Source: Croceicoccus sp. (GTDB lineage Bacteria > Pseudomonadota > Alphaproteobacteria > Sphingomonadales > Sphingomonadaceae). Taken from it: a stretch of DNA of 39,416 nucleotides. Made by a program: the position numbers and the translations under genes. The notes beneath the pieces are model-generated. The model made no database searches. It was not told the origin of the DNA and saw nothing but the letters and a program-made list of their open reading frames with translations. This document shows positions 1-7,678 of the stretch, piece after piece. Location: the NCBI GenBank assembly GCA_029936705.1, contig JAPYSD010000002.1, positions 1-39,416 on the forward strand. The letters run 5' to 3'. Numbering within the stretch: position 1 is the stretch's first letter; the number at the start of each line of letters is the position of its first letter.

Positions 1-121
1 AGCCCTTGGGAATGATCCAGCGCCTCGTCTCACGCGAGGTGATGAGGAGGACCTCCAGACTGCCGCCCTCATCGATGCGATAGGGCAGGGCGGCGTACTG
101 GGTTTTTCTCTTTCTCTTCAT
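1..121 (-). CDS. NUDIX hydrolase, N-terminal part (cut by window edge)
   Basis: Reading the minus strand from an ATG at 121 gives about 40 codons open to the window edge. The protein starts MKRKRKTQYAALPYRI and continues through EVLLITSRETRRWIIPKG. The pattern 'AALPYR...VLLITSR.T.RWIIPKG' is the typical N-terminal half of short bacterial NUDIX pyrophosphohydrolases, just before the NUDIX box, which lies outside the window. These enzymes hydrolyse nucleoside diphosphates linked to another moiety; the substrate cannot be inferred. The gene is too short here for the ORF track. The family call rests on this N-terminal signature alone. Confidence 0.7.
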   Translation of the reverse strand, partial: MKRKRKTQYAALPYRIDEGGSLEVLLITSRETRRWIIPKG

Positions 122-238
122 GCCTGCCGAGATTCTACGCGGTACCCGACGTGCTGTCAGCCCGGTTCTGCTCGACCGGGAAAACGTCGAGACCGCCAGT
201 GCCTCTGACCATTGAATTTTTGCTTAGTGTCCTCAGGC

Positions 239-390
239 GTCATGGGTGACACTTTGCCTGGAGGCACCTCCCGGCCACTTGGAAAATCCCTAGCCGGTTT
301 GGGATGTCTATGCCTGTTCGCCACGGTAGAAATTTGCGCCGCTTTGCTTGCCTGTAAGTTGCCTGTTTCAGGCAAAGTGTCACGGATGAC
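239..390. repeat. Long-spaced 22 bp inverted repeat between two genes
   Basis: The 22-mer at 239-260 (GTCATGGGTGACACTTTGCC plus TG) is matched on the opposite strand by 369-390 at 20 of 22 positions. The arms are about 108 bp apart. A small perfect hairpin (GCCTG-TTT-CAGGC, 361-373) sits next to the right arm, and a TATATT -10-like box follows at about 398. The intergenic stretch 122-464 holds no gene I can support. The repeat could be a paired operator for the 465-971 gene, a replication or partition site, or the ends of a tiny non-autonomous element. Confidence 0.5.
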
Positions 391-464
391 AAAGTAGGCT
401 ATATTCGAGAAACCGGCGCATTTTCTGGATTCACACGCGAATCCGGGCGTGGCAGATTCACCTT

Positions 465-971
465 ATGTACTTGCCCTGCCAATCCTCGCCTTCGACTGAC
501 CTGGGCGCAATCCTGACTGCTCTGGCGAATGTCTCCCGCCGGCCGCGCTATGCCTTTATGGTGCTGGGTCTTATCGCCGAAGCGGCCCGTTCTGACGGGC
601 GGGCAGGTCCGTGGGTGGCAGGACCGGACTGCGTACCGCAGCCCTTACGCGAATGGGTGGCAGGAAAGCTCGTCCCGCTTGCCGCGCATGACCGGCGGCG
701 TGCAACCCTGCGGCGGAAGGTCGAGGAGCGGCTCGGTACCCGTGCCACAGACGAGGCCCTGGTGCGAGCTGCGGTGGAGGAAGAAGCGCTCGCTGCAGGC
801 AAGGCCAATGTCAGCAGGGCCGTGTCCGATCTGGTCAAGGCGGGTTTCGTGCGGCGCTATTATGCCGGGCGGGTGAGGGGGCATCAGAACCGCGGGGGAG
901 GGCGCCACGCGGTCTATGTCGTGGCCCCGCAGGTTCTGAACGCCATCCGGTCGCGGCCTACCCTCGTTTAG
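465..971 (+). CDS. Hypothetical protein with winged-helix-like C-terminus
   Basis: The product is 168 aa, Arg- and Ala-rich, and not a family I can name. The stretch KANVSRAVSDLVKAGFVRRYYAGR followed by a short loop and HAVYVVAP (about residues 113-155) has the layout of a winged helix: recognition helix, then a beta wing. A DNA-binding role is therefore inferred, as in small plasmid-type or MarR-like regulators. The ATG at 465 has no clear Shine-Dalgarno sequence, but the reading frame N-terminal of later Met codons has coherent hydrophobic spacing. It lies downstream of the 239-390 inverted repeat, which would be a natural binding site. Confidence 0.5.
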   Translation: MYLPCQSSPSTDLGAILTALANVSRRPRYAFMVLGLIAEAARSDGRAGPWVAGPDCVPQPLREWVAGKLVPLAAHDRRRATLRRKVEERLGTRATDEALVRAAVEEEALAAGKANVSRAVSDLVKAGFVRRYYAGRVRGHQNRGGGRHAVYVVAPQVLNAIRSRPTLV

Positions 972-1298
972 GACGCTGAAGCTACCGAGATCGATACCCG
1001 GATGGCATGCTCTGTCCATGGGCCATCACCCGTCGTTAACTTTATCACATCGGAATAGAGACGAGACGTCATCACCATACCTTGGCTGAATAAAGCGCGG
1101 TCTCGTATGCGCTTGTGCTCATCAGGGAAGACCGGGTCGTCCAGATATCTCTCGATTGAGGCGAGCGCTGAGGTCCCATGACATTGCTCCGCAGGCCAGA
1201 TTGGCCGAAGGGAGAATGCCGGTATTAAATGCCAGATGTCCTATAGCACCCAGATACGCCATTGACGCATACGCCAATGACGTATAGTTGCGGCAGGC
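972..1298. other. Intergenic stretch with a possible minus-strand coding remnant
   Basis: No complete gene is supported. On the minus strand about 85 codons are open from roughly 1237 to 972, bounded upstream by a TAG. They read with protein-like composition (for example RYLDDPVFPDEHKRIRDRAL and SRLYSDVIKLTTGDGPW) but have no suitable start codon before an internal Met. This may be the 3' end of a decayed gene. The last 45 bp contain the operator-like repeats of the toxin-antitoxin operon. Confidence 0.3.
1254..1285 (+). promoter_or_regulatory. Tandem palindromic operator upstream of the toxin-antitoxin pair
   Basis: Two tandem 15-mers, ATACGCCATTGACGC (1254-1268) and ATACGCCAATGACGT (1269-1283), differ at two positions. 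Each lies in an imperfect palindrome with arms ATACG/CGTAT or CGCAT. They end about 15 bp before the toxin start. Xre-type antitoxins of this kind usually autorepress by binding such repeats over their own promoter; that role is inferred. Confidence 0.6.
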
Positions 1299-1640
1299 AT
1301 GGCTAACCTGCAGACTGTGGTGGAATTGCCCGAATTTCTGCGGAGGGCCAAGGCGATCATGTCCGATGAGGATCGAACGGCGCTGGTCAACTACATTGCC
1401 GCCAATCCAGAGGCAGGTGTTTCACTGGGCGGAGGTCTTCGTAAAGTCCGTATCGCCCGGCAGGGCGGTGGGAAAAGCGGCGGTTACCGGACTATCTATG
1501 TGTTTGGCGGCGTGCAGGTTCCCATCTTCCTTGTCACCGTATTCGCTAAGAATGAAAAGGATAACCTGACCAAAGCCGAACAGGCAGAATTGATCGCTAT
1601 GAGCAAGGTTCTGCTCGCACATTATGGAGACCGACCATGA
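1299..1640 (+). CDS. Type II toxin, RelE/HigB-2-like mRNA interferase
   Basis: The protein is 113 aa, the usual size for the family. The central segment GLRKVRIARQGGGKSGGYRTIYVF followed by VTVFAKNEKDNLTKAE is the hallmark of HigB-2-like RelE toxins, which cleave mRNA at the ribosome. The basic residues in KVRIARQGGGKSGGYR are where the catalytic and RNA-contacting side chains of this family lie. The stop overlaps the start of the antitoxin gene by 4 bp (ATGA), giving the toxin-first, coupled order typical of higBA-type operons. Tandem operator repeats precede it. The frame is intact, so it is probably functional if expressed. Confidence 0.85.
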   Translation: MANLQTVVELPEFLRRAKAIMSDEDRTALVNYIAANPEAGVSLGGGLRKVRIARQGGGKSGGYRTIYVFGGVQVPIFLVTVFAKNEKDNLTKAEQAELIAMSKVLLAHYGDRP

Positions 1641-1927
1641 CCGCCTATGACAGCATCAAGCAAGGTCTGAGCGAAGCGTTGGCGTTTACGGAAGGCAACG
1701 AAGCCGGATCGCAGATCCATCAGGTGGAAGTGCCGGCCGTCGACGTTGCCGCGATACGCGCCAGCACCGGCCTCTCGCAGGGCGCGTTCGCGCGCAGCAT
1801 CGGCGTTGCCAAAGGCACGCTGCTCAATTGGGAACATGGCCGCCGCCGCCCTACTGGTCCGGCGCAGGTGCTGCTCGCGATGATCGCCAAGAAGCCTTCG
1901 TTGGTGCGTGAATTGCTGCGTCCGTGA
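1637..1927 (+). CDS. Antitoxin with Xre-type HTH (HigA-2/NadS-like)
   Basis: The protein is 96 aa. Residues about 35-80 form a helix-turn-helix: VAAIRASTGLSQGAFARSIGV followed by AKGTLLNWEHGRRRP, the classical Xre pattern of HigA-2 and NadS antitoxins. It would neutralise the preceding toxin and repress the operon through the 1254-1285 repeats. Translation is coupled to the toxin through the ATGA overlap. The stop at 1927 lies exactly where the truncated AbiEii frame loses similarity on the other strand, which suggests the TA module or its flank replaced the rest of abiEii. Confidence 0.85.
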   Translation: MTAYDSIKQGLSEALAFTEGNEAGSQIHQVEVPAVDVAAIRASTGLSQGAFARSIGVAKGTLLNWEHGRRRPTGPAQVLLAMIAKKPSLVRELLRP

Positions 1928-2145
1928 TCCCGCGTGACCCGGTTGTCATCGTCGATCAATGCCGTGACGAGCATTCCGCCCTTGAGCACGAAGCGTTCCT
2001 TGTGATCCGAGATTGACAGTCGAAAAAGCAGGCGCTCGAGTGCAAAGCGGACCAGCAGGACGTCGAAGGCGCGACCTTCCTTGCGGGCAATATTGAGCAG
2101 CCGGTCCTTGACCGATTTGGCAAGGTTCACGGGAGACTTAGCCAT
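1928..2145 (-). pseudogene. AbiEii-type nucleotidyltransferase toxin, N-terminal remnant
   Basis: An ATG at 2145 overlaps the abiEi stop by 8 bp. It begins MAKSPVNLAKSVKDRLLNIARK and continues to ERFVLKGGMLVT and DDNRVTRD. The 'FVLKGG.L' element and the 'R.TRD' element are the start of the DUF1814/AbiEii nucleotidyltransferase fold. Family members run to roughly 250-300 aa; here similarity stops after about 70 codons at the HigA stop codon, and the frame then reads nonsense from the opposite strand of the antitoxin. The acidic residues following 'RD' and everything after are lost, so the toxin should be inactive. Confidence 0.75.
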
Positions 2146-2743
2146 GGGAGGTGAGGGCCTCGAGATATGGTCGCAGGGTGTTCCATGCTCCGCCGGCCTT
2201 GGCGCCTTCCGCGATCGCACCGGGCGTTGCCTTGCTTTGTTCGAGGGCCGTCCGCAGCCCTTCGACTGCGACCGAACGATCGACCAGCTTGGGATTGCGG
2301 AATGCGTCTGCCAGCGTCTTGGGGATCGAGTAGATCGGTACATCGACACCGGCGATCGCATGATGTTCGATGCCTTGGCGCAGATAGCGGTCCGTGAGGC
2401 GGACAACGCGCAGCGGCGGATAGGATGGCACCGGCGACCAGTCGCTTGGGCCGATCGCCATCCAGATTTTACGCGGCATCTGATCGGTGAGCCCATGAAA
2501 GGCGAGGGCGGAGGTGAGGGCGATAACGCCCTTGGGAACACGTGCCGCAGCCTCGGCCAGGATATGATGTTCTTCGATGTCTGCCTCGCTGCGCTGGTAT
2601 ACGCCGCGAGAAATCCGTTCGATCTCTCCATCCTCCACCGCACGCGCGATCGTCTGCGGACCAATGCCCGCTGCGCGCAGCTCGCCAGCCCGCATAATCG
2701 TACGGTCAGCGAATAGATCGCGAAGCTTTGCCCGTTGGAGCAC
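2138..2743 (-). CDS. AbiEi-type antitoxin / transcriptional regulator
   Basis: This is the antitoxin half of a type IV AbiE toxin-antitoxin pair. The N-terminal winged helix reads RAKLRDLFADRTIMRAGELR then ARAVEDGEIERISRGVYQ, followed by the AbiEi C-terminal region (ALTSALAFHGLTDQMPRKIW, then IYSIPKTLADAFRN). The track starts it at 2812, but an inverted-repeat operator at 2759-2805 would lie inside that coding sequence. I prefer the GTG at 2743, with a CAGGG just upstream and the canonical start of the winged helix; the alternative is ATG 2812. Its partner AbiEii is truncated, so this is an orphan antitoxin. Confidence 0.8.
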   Translation of the reverse strand: MLQRAKLRDLFADRTIMRAGELRAAGIGPQTIARAVEDGEIERISRGVYQRSEADIEEHHILAEAAARVPKGVIALTSALAFHGLTDQMPRKIWMAIGPSDWSPVPSYPPLRVVRLTDRYLRQGIEHHAIAGVDVPIYSIPKTLADAFRNPKLVDRSVAVEGLRTALEQSKATPGAIAEGAKAGGAWNTLRPYLEALTSHG

Positions 2744-2758
2744 TGGCCCTGCAAGCAG

Positions 2759-2805
2759 GTGACAATTCCTATAATGGATTTCTCTATTATCAGAGGACTT
2801 GTCAC
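2759..2805 (-). promoter_or_regulatory. Nested inverted repeats, probable AbiEi operator/promoter
   Basis: A perfect 7 bp inverted repeat (GTGACAA at 2759-2765, TTGTCAC at 2799-2805) encloses a second one (ATAAT at 2771-2775, ATTAT at 2786-2790) with almost the same centre. AbiEi proteins are known to repress their own operon by binding inverted repeats at the promoter. The AT-rich core supplies -10-like sequences on the minus strand. This position also argues for a downstream translation start of abiEi. Confidence 0.55.
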
Positions 2806-2913
2806 ATGTCACCCGATCATAGGACGTTCTGAGCCAACGCGTCGCATTGCACGGGAGGGACGAATTACTGAACCGCTTGCGACGGCGTCACCCCGTCATC
2901 TGAGAACTATTTT

Positions 2914-3585
2914 TCAACGCCCGCGATAGGGTTCGCACGCAATCCCGTCATTGTCGCCGTCCATCTCCGGACGATAGCCGGGCTGGCCGCGATACATGGG
3001 TGCATAGCCTGCAGCGCGCGCTTCACGGCAGTTCCTGAAATAAACCTCGTTCGTGGGGGACGTCGGCACGATGGTGGGCATCCGCCCTTCGGTACGTCGC
3101 GGCGCTTGAGGCAGCGCCTTTTGCGGGTGTGCTGCGCGATAATCGGCAGGTTGCTCGAACTCCGACGCCCAAATGCCAATCTGTTGTGCTTTGGCTGCCT
3201 GCTCGTCAGCAACATACGCTCGGCTATATTGAGGCAGGGTGACGGCCAGTCCGGCTTGTACCATGCGCTTTCCGAGATCGAGCCTGTCGACAGAGCAAAT
3301 GGCGACAGCTCTCCCATATTGGTCATAACCCATTTGCCTGCAATTCACGGTGCCCCTTGCGACCAGCTCCGTGAGGACAGTCCCTGCTTCCTCGCCGCAA
3401 CGCCAGCGCTCACCGCCACGAATACATTCCTGGTCCAGTTCGACAGCATCGATGCCATGCAGGCGAACGTACGTACCGTTGTAGGCCAGCGTATCCCCAT
3501 CGACGACATGCGGATTTCCAAGCAGCATCTGGGCCTGCGCCGACGCCGGAAAGATGAGCGCCACCAGGATCAGTAATTTACGCAT
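2914..3585 (-). CDS. Secreted staphylococcal-type nuclease with excalibur domain
   Basis: The start is set at the ATG at 3585 because the protein then opens with a clean signal peptide (MRKLLILVALIFPASAQAQ); the track's extra 41 residues are unlikely. The SNase domain (about residues 25-135) shows HVVDGDTLAYNGTYVRLHGIDAVE, then EEAGTVLTELVARG and MGYDQYGRAVA, with the D, R and E catalytic pattern of thermonucleases. The C-terminus carries an excalibur calcium-binding motif (FRNCREARAAG and DGDNDGIACE). The predicted role is an exported Ca-dependent nucleic-acid hydrolase. The gene stands alone. Confidence 0.88.
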   Translation of the reverse strand: MRKLLILVALIFPASAQAQMLLGNPHVVDGDTLAYNGTYVRLHGIDAVELDQECIRGGERWRCGEEAGTVLTELVARGTVNCRQMGYDQYGRAVAICSVDRLDLGKRMVQAGLAVTLPQYSRAYVADEQAAKAQQIGIWASEFEQPADYRAAHPQKALPQAPRRTEGRMPTIVPTSPTNEVYFRNCREARAAGYAPMYRGQPGYRPEMDGDNDGIACEPYRGR

Positions 3586-3781
3586 GAAGGCCACATAACA
3601 TCTGGCAGTCAGCAACAGGTTAAAACTCGGGCGTACAAGATCCAGACGCATGAGATGCTGTTCGATGCGCTGGCGCAGGCCTTCAGGATGCTGGGCGGCG
3701 TTGGACACGAAGGAACATAAATCATTAACCTCAACGCTTTATCAGACCAGTGCGTTAACGAATGATATTTAGGAATTTAAA

Positions 3782-4153
3782 GTGACCCCGACACCACGAG
3801 CTTACATCAATATCGAATCCGTATTTGCCGAAAGGGAAGACGATTATGTGAATATGGCAGCTAACGGTTCCGCTTGGGTGGTGGAGGGCTCACGCTGGGT
3901 TGTGATGGAATGGGGAGCAATGGGCTATCAGTATTCTCCGGTAGAATCTTTGGTCGGTGATTGCTTGGATAACTATGTGGCAAACTTCGTTCCTGATATT
4001 GAACCCGACGACGATATCCACCACGCTATCCAAGATTTCTGCAATCGCAGCGACTGGCAAGCGCAAGCGCAAACTGCAGTAAATACGGCGGTAGAGGCAA
4101 TTTTGCGTAGCCACTGCAATTTTCTTGAAGAATTAGAGGCTACGGTGGAATAA
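3782..4153 (+). CDS. Hypothetical 123-aa protein (GTG start)
   Basis: The start codon is GTG, with an AGGA seven bases upstream (TTAGGAATTTAAAGTG). The protein is acidic, with several Trp and Tyr residues in the first half (SAWVVEGSRWVVMEWGAMGYQY) and acidic stretches (PDIEPDDDIHHAIQDF). There is no signal peptide, membrane segment or motif I can assign. Base composition is more AT-rich than the neighbours, pointing to transfer. I do not recognise a family. The RBS and coherent composition support a real gene. Confidence 0.5.
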   Translation: MTPTPRAYINIESVFAEREDDYVNMAANGSAWVVEGSRWVVMEWGAMGYQYSPVESLVGDCLDNYVANFVPDIEPDDDIHHAIQDFCNRSDWQAQAQTAVNTAVEAILRSHCNFLEELEATVE

Positions 4154-4601
4154 CGCACTAAGCAATTGCAAGGCTTCGCCGCGTCGATTTCACTCTCGGA
4201 AACGAGGAATGCGTTTCCCTTTTCTGCGACTTGTGAGGTGGATCGAGCGGCATCGGTCGCAACGGTAGGTTCGGAGCTGCAAGCCGGATCGCCGGATGAT
4301 GACGAGAGCCTCCTCCTCCGATCGGTAAGACACCTTCTTCAGACATATGCTCAATCTGGTTCGCACACGGCTACTCTACCAAATCGCGCGGCCATTTGTA
4401 GTCAGCGATGTCCAGAAAAGCAGCGAGTCGCTCGACCCTTGAGAGCAAGATCGCCGGTGCTGCGGCCCGAATTGCCGTAATTTTCCGCTCCGGATGCCCG
4501 ATAATCCTCAATCAGGAGGAGAACACTCTGCCTGACGATGCAAGGATGGTAATCCCGACTGCTCCCGCTATGAGGCGGACAACGCAAGTTCAGGCAGACA
4601 A
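4154..4601. other. Intergenic stretch with no supported gene
   Basis: The ORFs in the track here (4166-4480, 4158-4346, 4408-4794) have shadow-type composition and no start context. I see no RNA gene, repeat or terminator of note. Confidence 0.4.
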
Positions 4602-4940
4602 ATGGCGCGCAAGCATTCGAAAAATGACCCCTATGGCGACTTGCATCAGGACGACGAGGTGCCCGAGAGCGTGGTGCACTGCTGGCTCTGCAGTCGTCCG
4701 ACCGGCAAGACCATTGTATGGCACCACCCTGTACCCAAAAGCCGAGGTGGGCGAGATGTGGTTCCCATGCATCCAATCTGTCAGCAGACGCTGATCGCCA
4801 ATTTCACCAATTCCGAACTGCAGCGGCACGGGATGGACATAGAGAGCCTGTTGGCCGATCCCGCAGTCCGCAAGTTTGTCGATTGGGTGGCGAGCAAGGA
4901 TCCCGATTTTACGGCGACGATAGCCAAGAAAAAACGCTGA
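4602..4940 (+). CDS. Small HNH endonuclease-like protein
   Basis: The protein is 112 aa. A CWLC knuckle at about residues 27-30 is followed by IVWHHPVPKSRGGRDVVPMHPICQ: the 'HH.VPKSRGG...HPIC' pattern of small HNH-family nucleases, with a zinc site formed by the Cys residues and the HNH metal site by the His residues. The later H-N position is less obvious (QTLIANFTNSEL), so catalysis is unproven. Proteins of this kind are frequent, uncharacterised, stand-alone genes in sphingomonads. No operon partner is visible. Confidence 0.7.
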   Translation: MARKHSKNDPYGDLHQDDEVPESVVHCWLCSRPTGKTIVWHHPVPKSRGGRDVVPMHPICQQTLIANFTNSELQRHGMDIESLLADPAVRKFVDWVASKDPDFTATIAKKKR

Positions 4941-5103
4941 CAGCGTTCGCCAACATAGGCGCCATTCGAATTGCCAGATCGCTTCCCTGAAACCTGCGCC
5001 TTGTTAACCTAGTGTAGTGGCGGATCATAACGACCGGCGTTGCGATCTTGCTACCGCCACGTATGCTCCTGCCGGACGCCATCGCCTGCGTCTTGCTTGA
5101 TGT

Positions 5104-6030
5104 TTAATTGCTTTTAATTTGCAGATAGTCCAGTCCGGCGCAGACCGCTTCGACCTGCGCGGCGTTGCATTGTTCGGGCGTGGCGCGCGGGCTGTCGGGA
5201 TAGACTTCCGTAGTCGTCTTAAACCGTGCCGTCGTCACGCTGGTGCACATCCCGGCCTTCGCAGCGGGGTATTCGATCACGCCGCGGGCGACCACGGGCG
5301 AACCGATGATACGCCCTTGCGCGTCGGCAGGTGCGATATGCGTGACCTTCTCGACCGCGGCGATGATCGCTTGCTGGAAGGCAGGCTGCGGGTTCTCGCC
5401 ATCGTCGACAAGGTAGAAGCCATCCGGAATGGTATCAGGCGCGTAGTCCGTGCCGTCGCGTGCTGCGAGGGCCGGACGGAATTCGGTTTCGTCGCTATCG
5501 GTCGTTTCGTGCAGATCGATATGCATGAGAAACGGGCCCGGTTGCGCGGCGACGAGCGCCATGAGGTGGGCGCACTCGGCAACCTTGGTGCCCTTGCGGA
5601 AGTTGCGGTTGGGATCGAGCGCGTCATAGTTCCAGCGATTGATCCGCTCGTACCCCCAAGGGTTGACGCAGGCCACGACCAGAAGATTGACCTTTCCGGC
5701 ATAGTCGGCCGCGCGCGTCTCGAGGAATTCGAGCGCTCCCATCACGCCGCTGGTCTCGTAGCCATGAACGCCGCCCGTCACCAGCGCGGTTGGCAATGCC
5801 GGATCGGGCGCGCCATTGCGAAGCGCATAGAGCGGGTAACTATCCTCGCCATAGTCGAGCGAGCCATAGACCAAGACCTCAAAGCGCGATGCCAATGCTT
5901 CGATCCTTGGTACGACGTCGTTGGCATAGCTGCGGCGGCGGGGCTGGCTAGCGCGCCATTTCTCGCGCTCCTTCATCGTCCACGGGGTTCCGGGGGTGCC
6001 GATCGGATAGAATGCGGTGCTGGTCATCAT
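5104..6030 (-). CDS. M14-family zinc carboxypeptidase-like protein
   Basis: The start is taken at ATG 6030 (ATGATG pair, with AAGG just upstream), since the preceding 37 codons of the track ORF do not resemble the family. The protein is about 308 aa. Zinc-binding HxxE appears as GGVHGYETSGVMGALEFLE (about residues 75-93), and the second zinc His lies in FLMHIDLHETTD. The segment NPWGYERINRWNYDALDPNRNFRKGT is the conserved N-P-G-(Y/F)...R..N.DGxDLNRN region of M14 peptidases. No signal peptide is visible, so a cytoplasmic hydrolase of peptides or acyl-amino acids is inferred. It is monocistronic. Confidence 0.85.
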   Translation of the reverse strand: MMTSTAFYPIGTPGTPWTMKEREKWRASQPRRRSYANDVVPRIEALASRFEVLVYGSLDYGEDSYPLYALRNGAPDPALPTALVTGGVHGYETSGVMGALEFLETRAADYAGKVNLLVVACVNPWGYERINRWNYDALDPNRNFRKGTKVAECAHLMALVAAQPGPFLMHIDLHETTDSDETEFRPALAARDGTDYAPDTIPDGFYLVDDGENPQPAFQQAIIAAVEKVTHIAPADAQGRIIGSPVVARGVIEYPAAKAGMCTSVTTARFKTTTEVYPDSPRATPEQCNAAQVEAVCAGLDYLQIKSN

Positions 6031-6371
6031 CGTGCCTTGCAGGTCGAGAAGCGAGGGGGCGTGTCCTGCCCCCATCAGGCTGAGGACACACTGGTCATAG
6101 CCGGAACGCGGCGGTAGCGGCCAGAGCAAGCGCGAAGACAAATAAAGACGGTATGGCGGCTGTCATAGGTCCGGTTAGGTTCCGGATAAGCAAGCAGACC
6201 CGTGCAAAATTGTCCAAGGTTATACCGGAGATGCAAGAAACTTTTGACCCAAGCCCCCATCGGCAGCATCGGTCAGGTTGCAGGCTTGAGAATGACAGGG
6301 CGAGACTTACGCTTATTGATCGATTGCCGGACATGGTTCGGTTAAGAGCTTCCGGTTAAATTTTGCTGGTA
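6031..6371. other. Intergenic stretch, no gene seen
   Basis: This contains the upstream region of the M14 peptidase and the downstream end of the 6372-6716 gene. The short ORFs in the track here look like shadows. No repeat or RNA signal was found. Confidence 0.35.
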
Positions 6372-6716
6372 TCAACTTTCAGCGCAACGGCGCGCCAGAG
6401 CACTCAACTCGTCGAACAGGACGTCGTCAGCTTTTGTGAAGTTAAAGCAGGTTTTTCCCTGCTTACGTTTTGCCAATGCGGGCGAAATATCTTTGGCGAG
6501 CTCCGGCGCGGAATAGAGCGGCATCAGATGAAACGCCACATAGCTCTTCTTGCTAGTAACCGTGCCGAACCATCCGGGTTGCTTCGTCTTTGGGTCAATG
6601 TTTGACGTCCGCAATTCCAAAGTGCCGGGCTCGTCCCGATTGATCGTCATGGCAGGAGCTGCTTCGATCATAATCATGCGCAATCGAGCATAGATATCCG
6701 CAAAATTGTCTGCCAT
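6372..6716 (-). CDS. Conserved hypothetical protein (DUF1801-like)
   Basis: The start is placed at the second Met (6716), where AAGGATCAGG provides a ribosome site; the track's first Met is inside that site. The protein is 114 aa, starting MADNFADIYARLRMIM. The segments KKSYVAFHLMPLYSAPEL and ISPALAKRKQGKTCFNF followed by LFDELSALARR resemble the small uncharacterised proteins related to DUF1801/YdhG. There is no catalytic motif or export signal. It stands alone; function unknown. Confidence 0.6.
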   Translation of the reverse strand: MADNFADIYARLRMIMIEAAPAMTINRDEPGTLELRTSNIDPKTKQPGWFGTVTSKKSYVAFHLMPLYSAPELAKDISPALAKRKQGKTCFNFTKADDVLFDELSALARRCAES

Positions 6717-6999
6717 TCCTGATCCTTCCACATCAGATCAAATCATAGCAGCATTAGCAAAAGGCGACGCACAAAACTTTTCGTTGCGCTTCGCGACATT
6801 GGAGCAGGTTCCTTCGACAAAGCGGTCGTTCTCGATCTCGGGTTACACTAGCAGAAGCTGCCATAAGGTCAGACTTTCGGTAACGCCCGGAACTGGGCCG
6901 GTTTCGCACAGACCGCTTATGGCCGAGCAGCCTACTGAAGCTGTCACTCGTCTAACGACCAAAGCCGGGCGTTCGGATTGTTGGTGTCGGAGTTACTGA

Positions 7000-7650
7000 T
7001 CAGCGTTCCCTCCGATCCTCGTCAGCCTTTTCGAAATAAGCCATCTGGTCGGCGTGGGCTTTTCGAAAGGCGGGCCGAGCAGTCATGCGTTCAATATAGC
7101 CCTCGCTTGCAGGGCGATCGCCGTGCTTGCGGACAAGATCGACGCGGAGCACGTCGGCCATGATGAGATCGGCAAGGGTGAAGCCGTCGCCCACCAGCCA
7201 TTCACGCGTCCCCAGAACTTCTTCCATCTGCGCCAGCCGGTTGTCGAGCCAGCTGGTGATCGCGGGTACGTTTTCCTTCGACCATTGCAGCACGACCCAA
7301 GGCATCGTGACCATCTCGAGCGTATTCAGCCCGGCGAAGATCCACTGGATCACCTCAGCCCGGGCTTTCTCGTGCGGCGGGATCAGCGCGTCGCTCTTGC
7401 CGCCGAGATGGATCAGGCCCGCCCCGCTCTCGAACAGGCTGATGGCGCCGTCCTCCAGCATCGGCACCTGACCGAAGGGCTGACGGTCGAGGTGGTTGGT
7501 CTCGCGACCGTCGAAGGGCACACTGGCGATGCGGTAGGGAATGCCCGCCTCCTCGCACGCCCAGCGCAGACGGATGTCGCGCACAAAACCGCGAGGGCCT
7601 TCGGGCACCCAGTCGTAGGTCCAGATGGTGACGGGATCGGCGGGCATCAT
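7000..7650 (-). CDS. Glutathione S-transferase family protein
   Basis: The start is at the ATG at 7650 (tandem ATGATG), since upstream residues of the track ORF are read from the GFA gene. The protein is 216 aa, the normal GST length. The N-terminal thioredoxin-like domain holds VRDIRLRWACEEAGIPYRI, GQVPMLEDGAISLFESGAG (the cis-Pro and the E-S glutathione-binding pair), then an all-helical domain with LVGDGFTLADLIMADVLR, the conserved N-cap/hydrophobic staple motif. It likely uses glutathione on small electrophiles. It lies 28 bp downstream of the GFA gene on the same strand. Confidence 0.88.
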   Translation of the reverse strand: MMPADPVTIWTYDWVPEGPRGFVRDIRLRWACEEAGIPYRIASVPFDGRETNHLDRQPFGQVPMLEDGAISLFESGAGLIHLGGKSDALIPPHEKARAEVIQWIFAGLNTLEMVTMPWVVLQWSKENVPAITSWLDNRLAQMEEVLGTREWLVGDGFTLADLIMADVLRVDLVRKHGDRPASEGYIERMTARPAFRKAHADQMAYFEKADEDRRER

Positions 7651-7678
7651 CGTTTTCCTCGCAAGATTCGGGGCAGGC

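Noticed and set aside
2081-2716. 211-aa plus-strand ORF
   Set aside because: It is the antisense shadow of the abiEi gene, which shows clear family motifs on the minus strand.
1720-2805. 361-aa minus-strand ORF as a single protein
   Set aside because: Only the part from Met at 2145 to about 1928 is AbiEii-like. The N-terminal part is abiEi out of frame, and the C-terminal part is antisense to the antitoxin.
5119-6117. 332-aa plus-strand ORF
   Set aside because: It is antisense to the M14 peptidase, with shadow-type Arg/Gly-rich composition and no domain.
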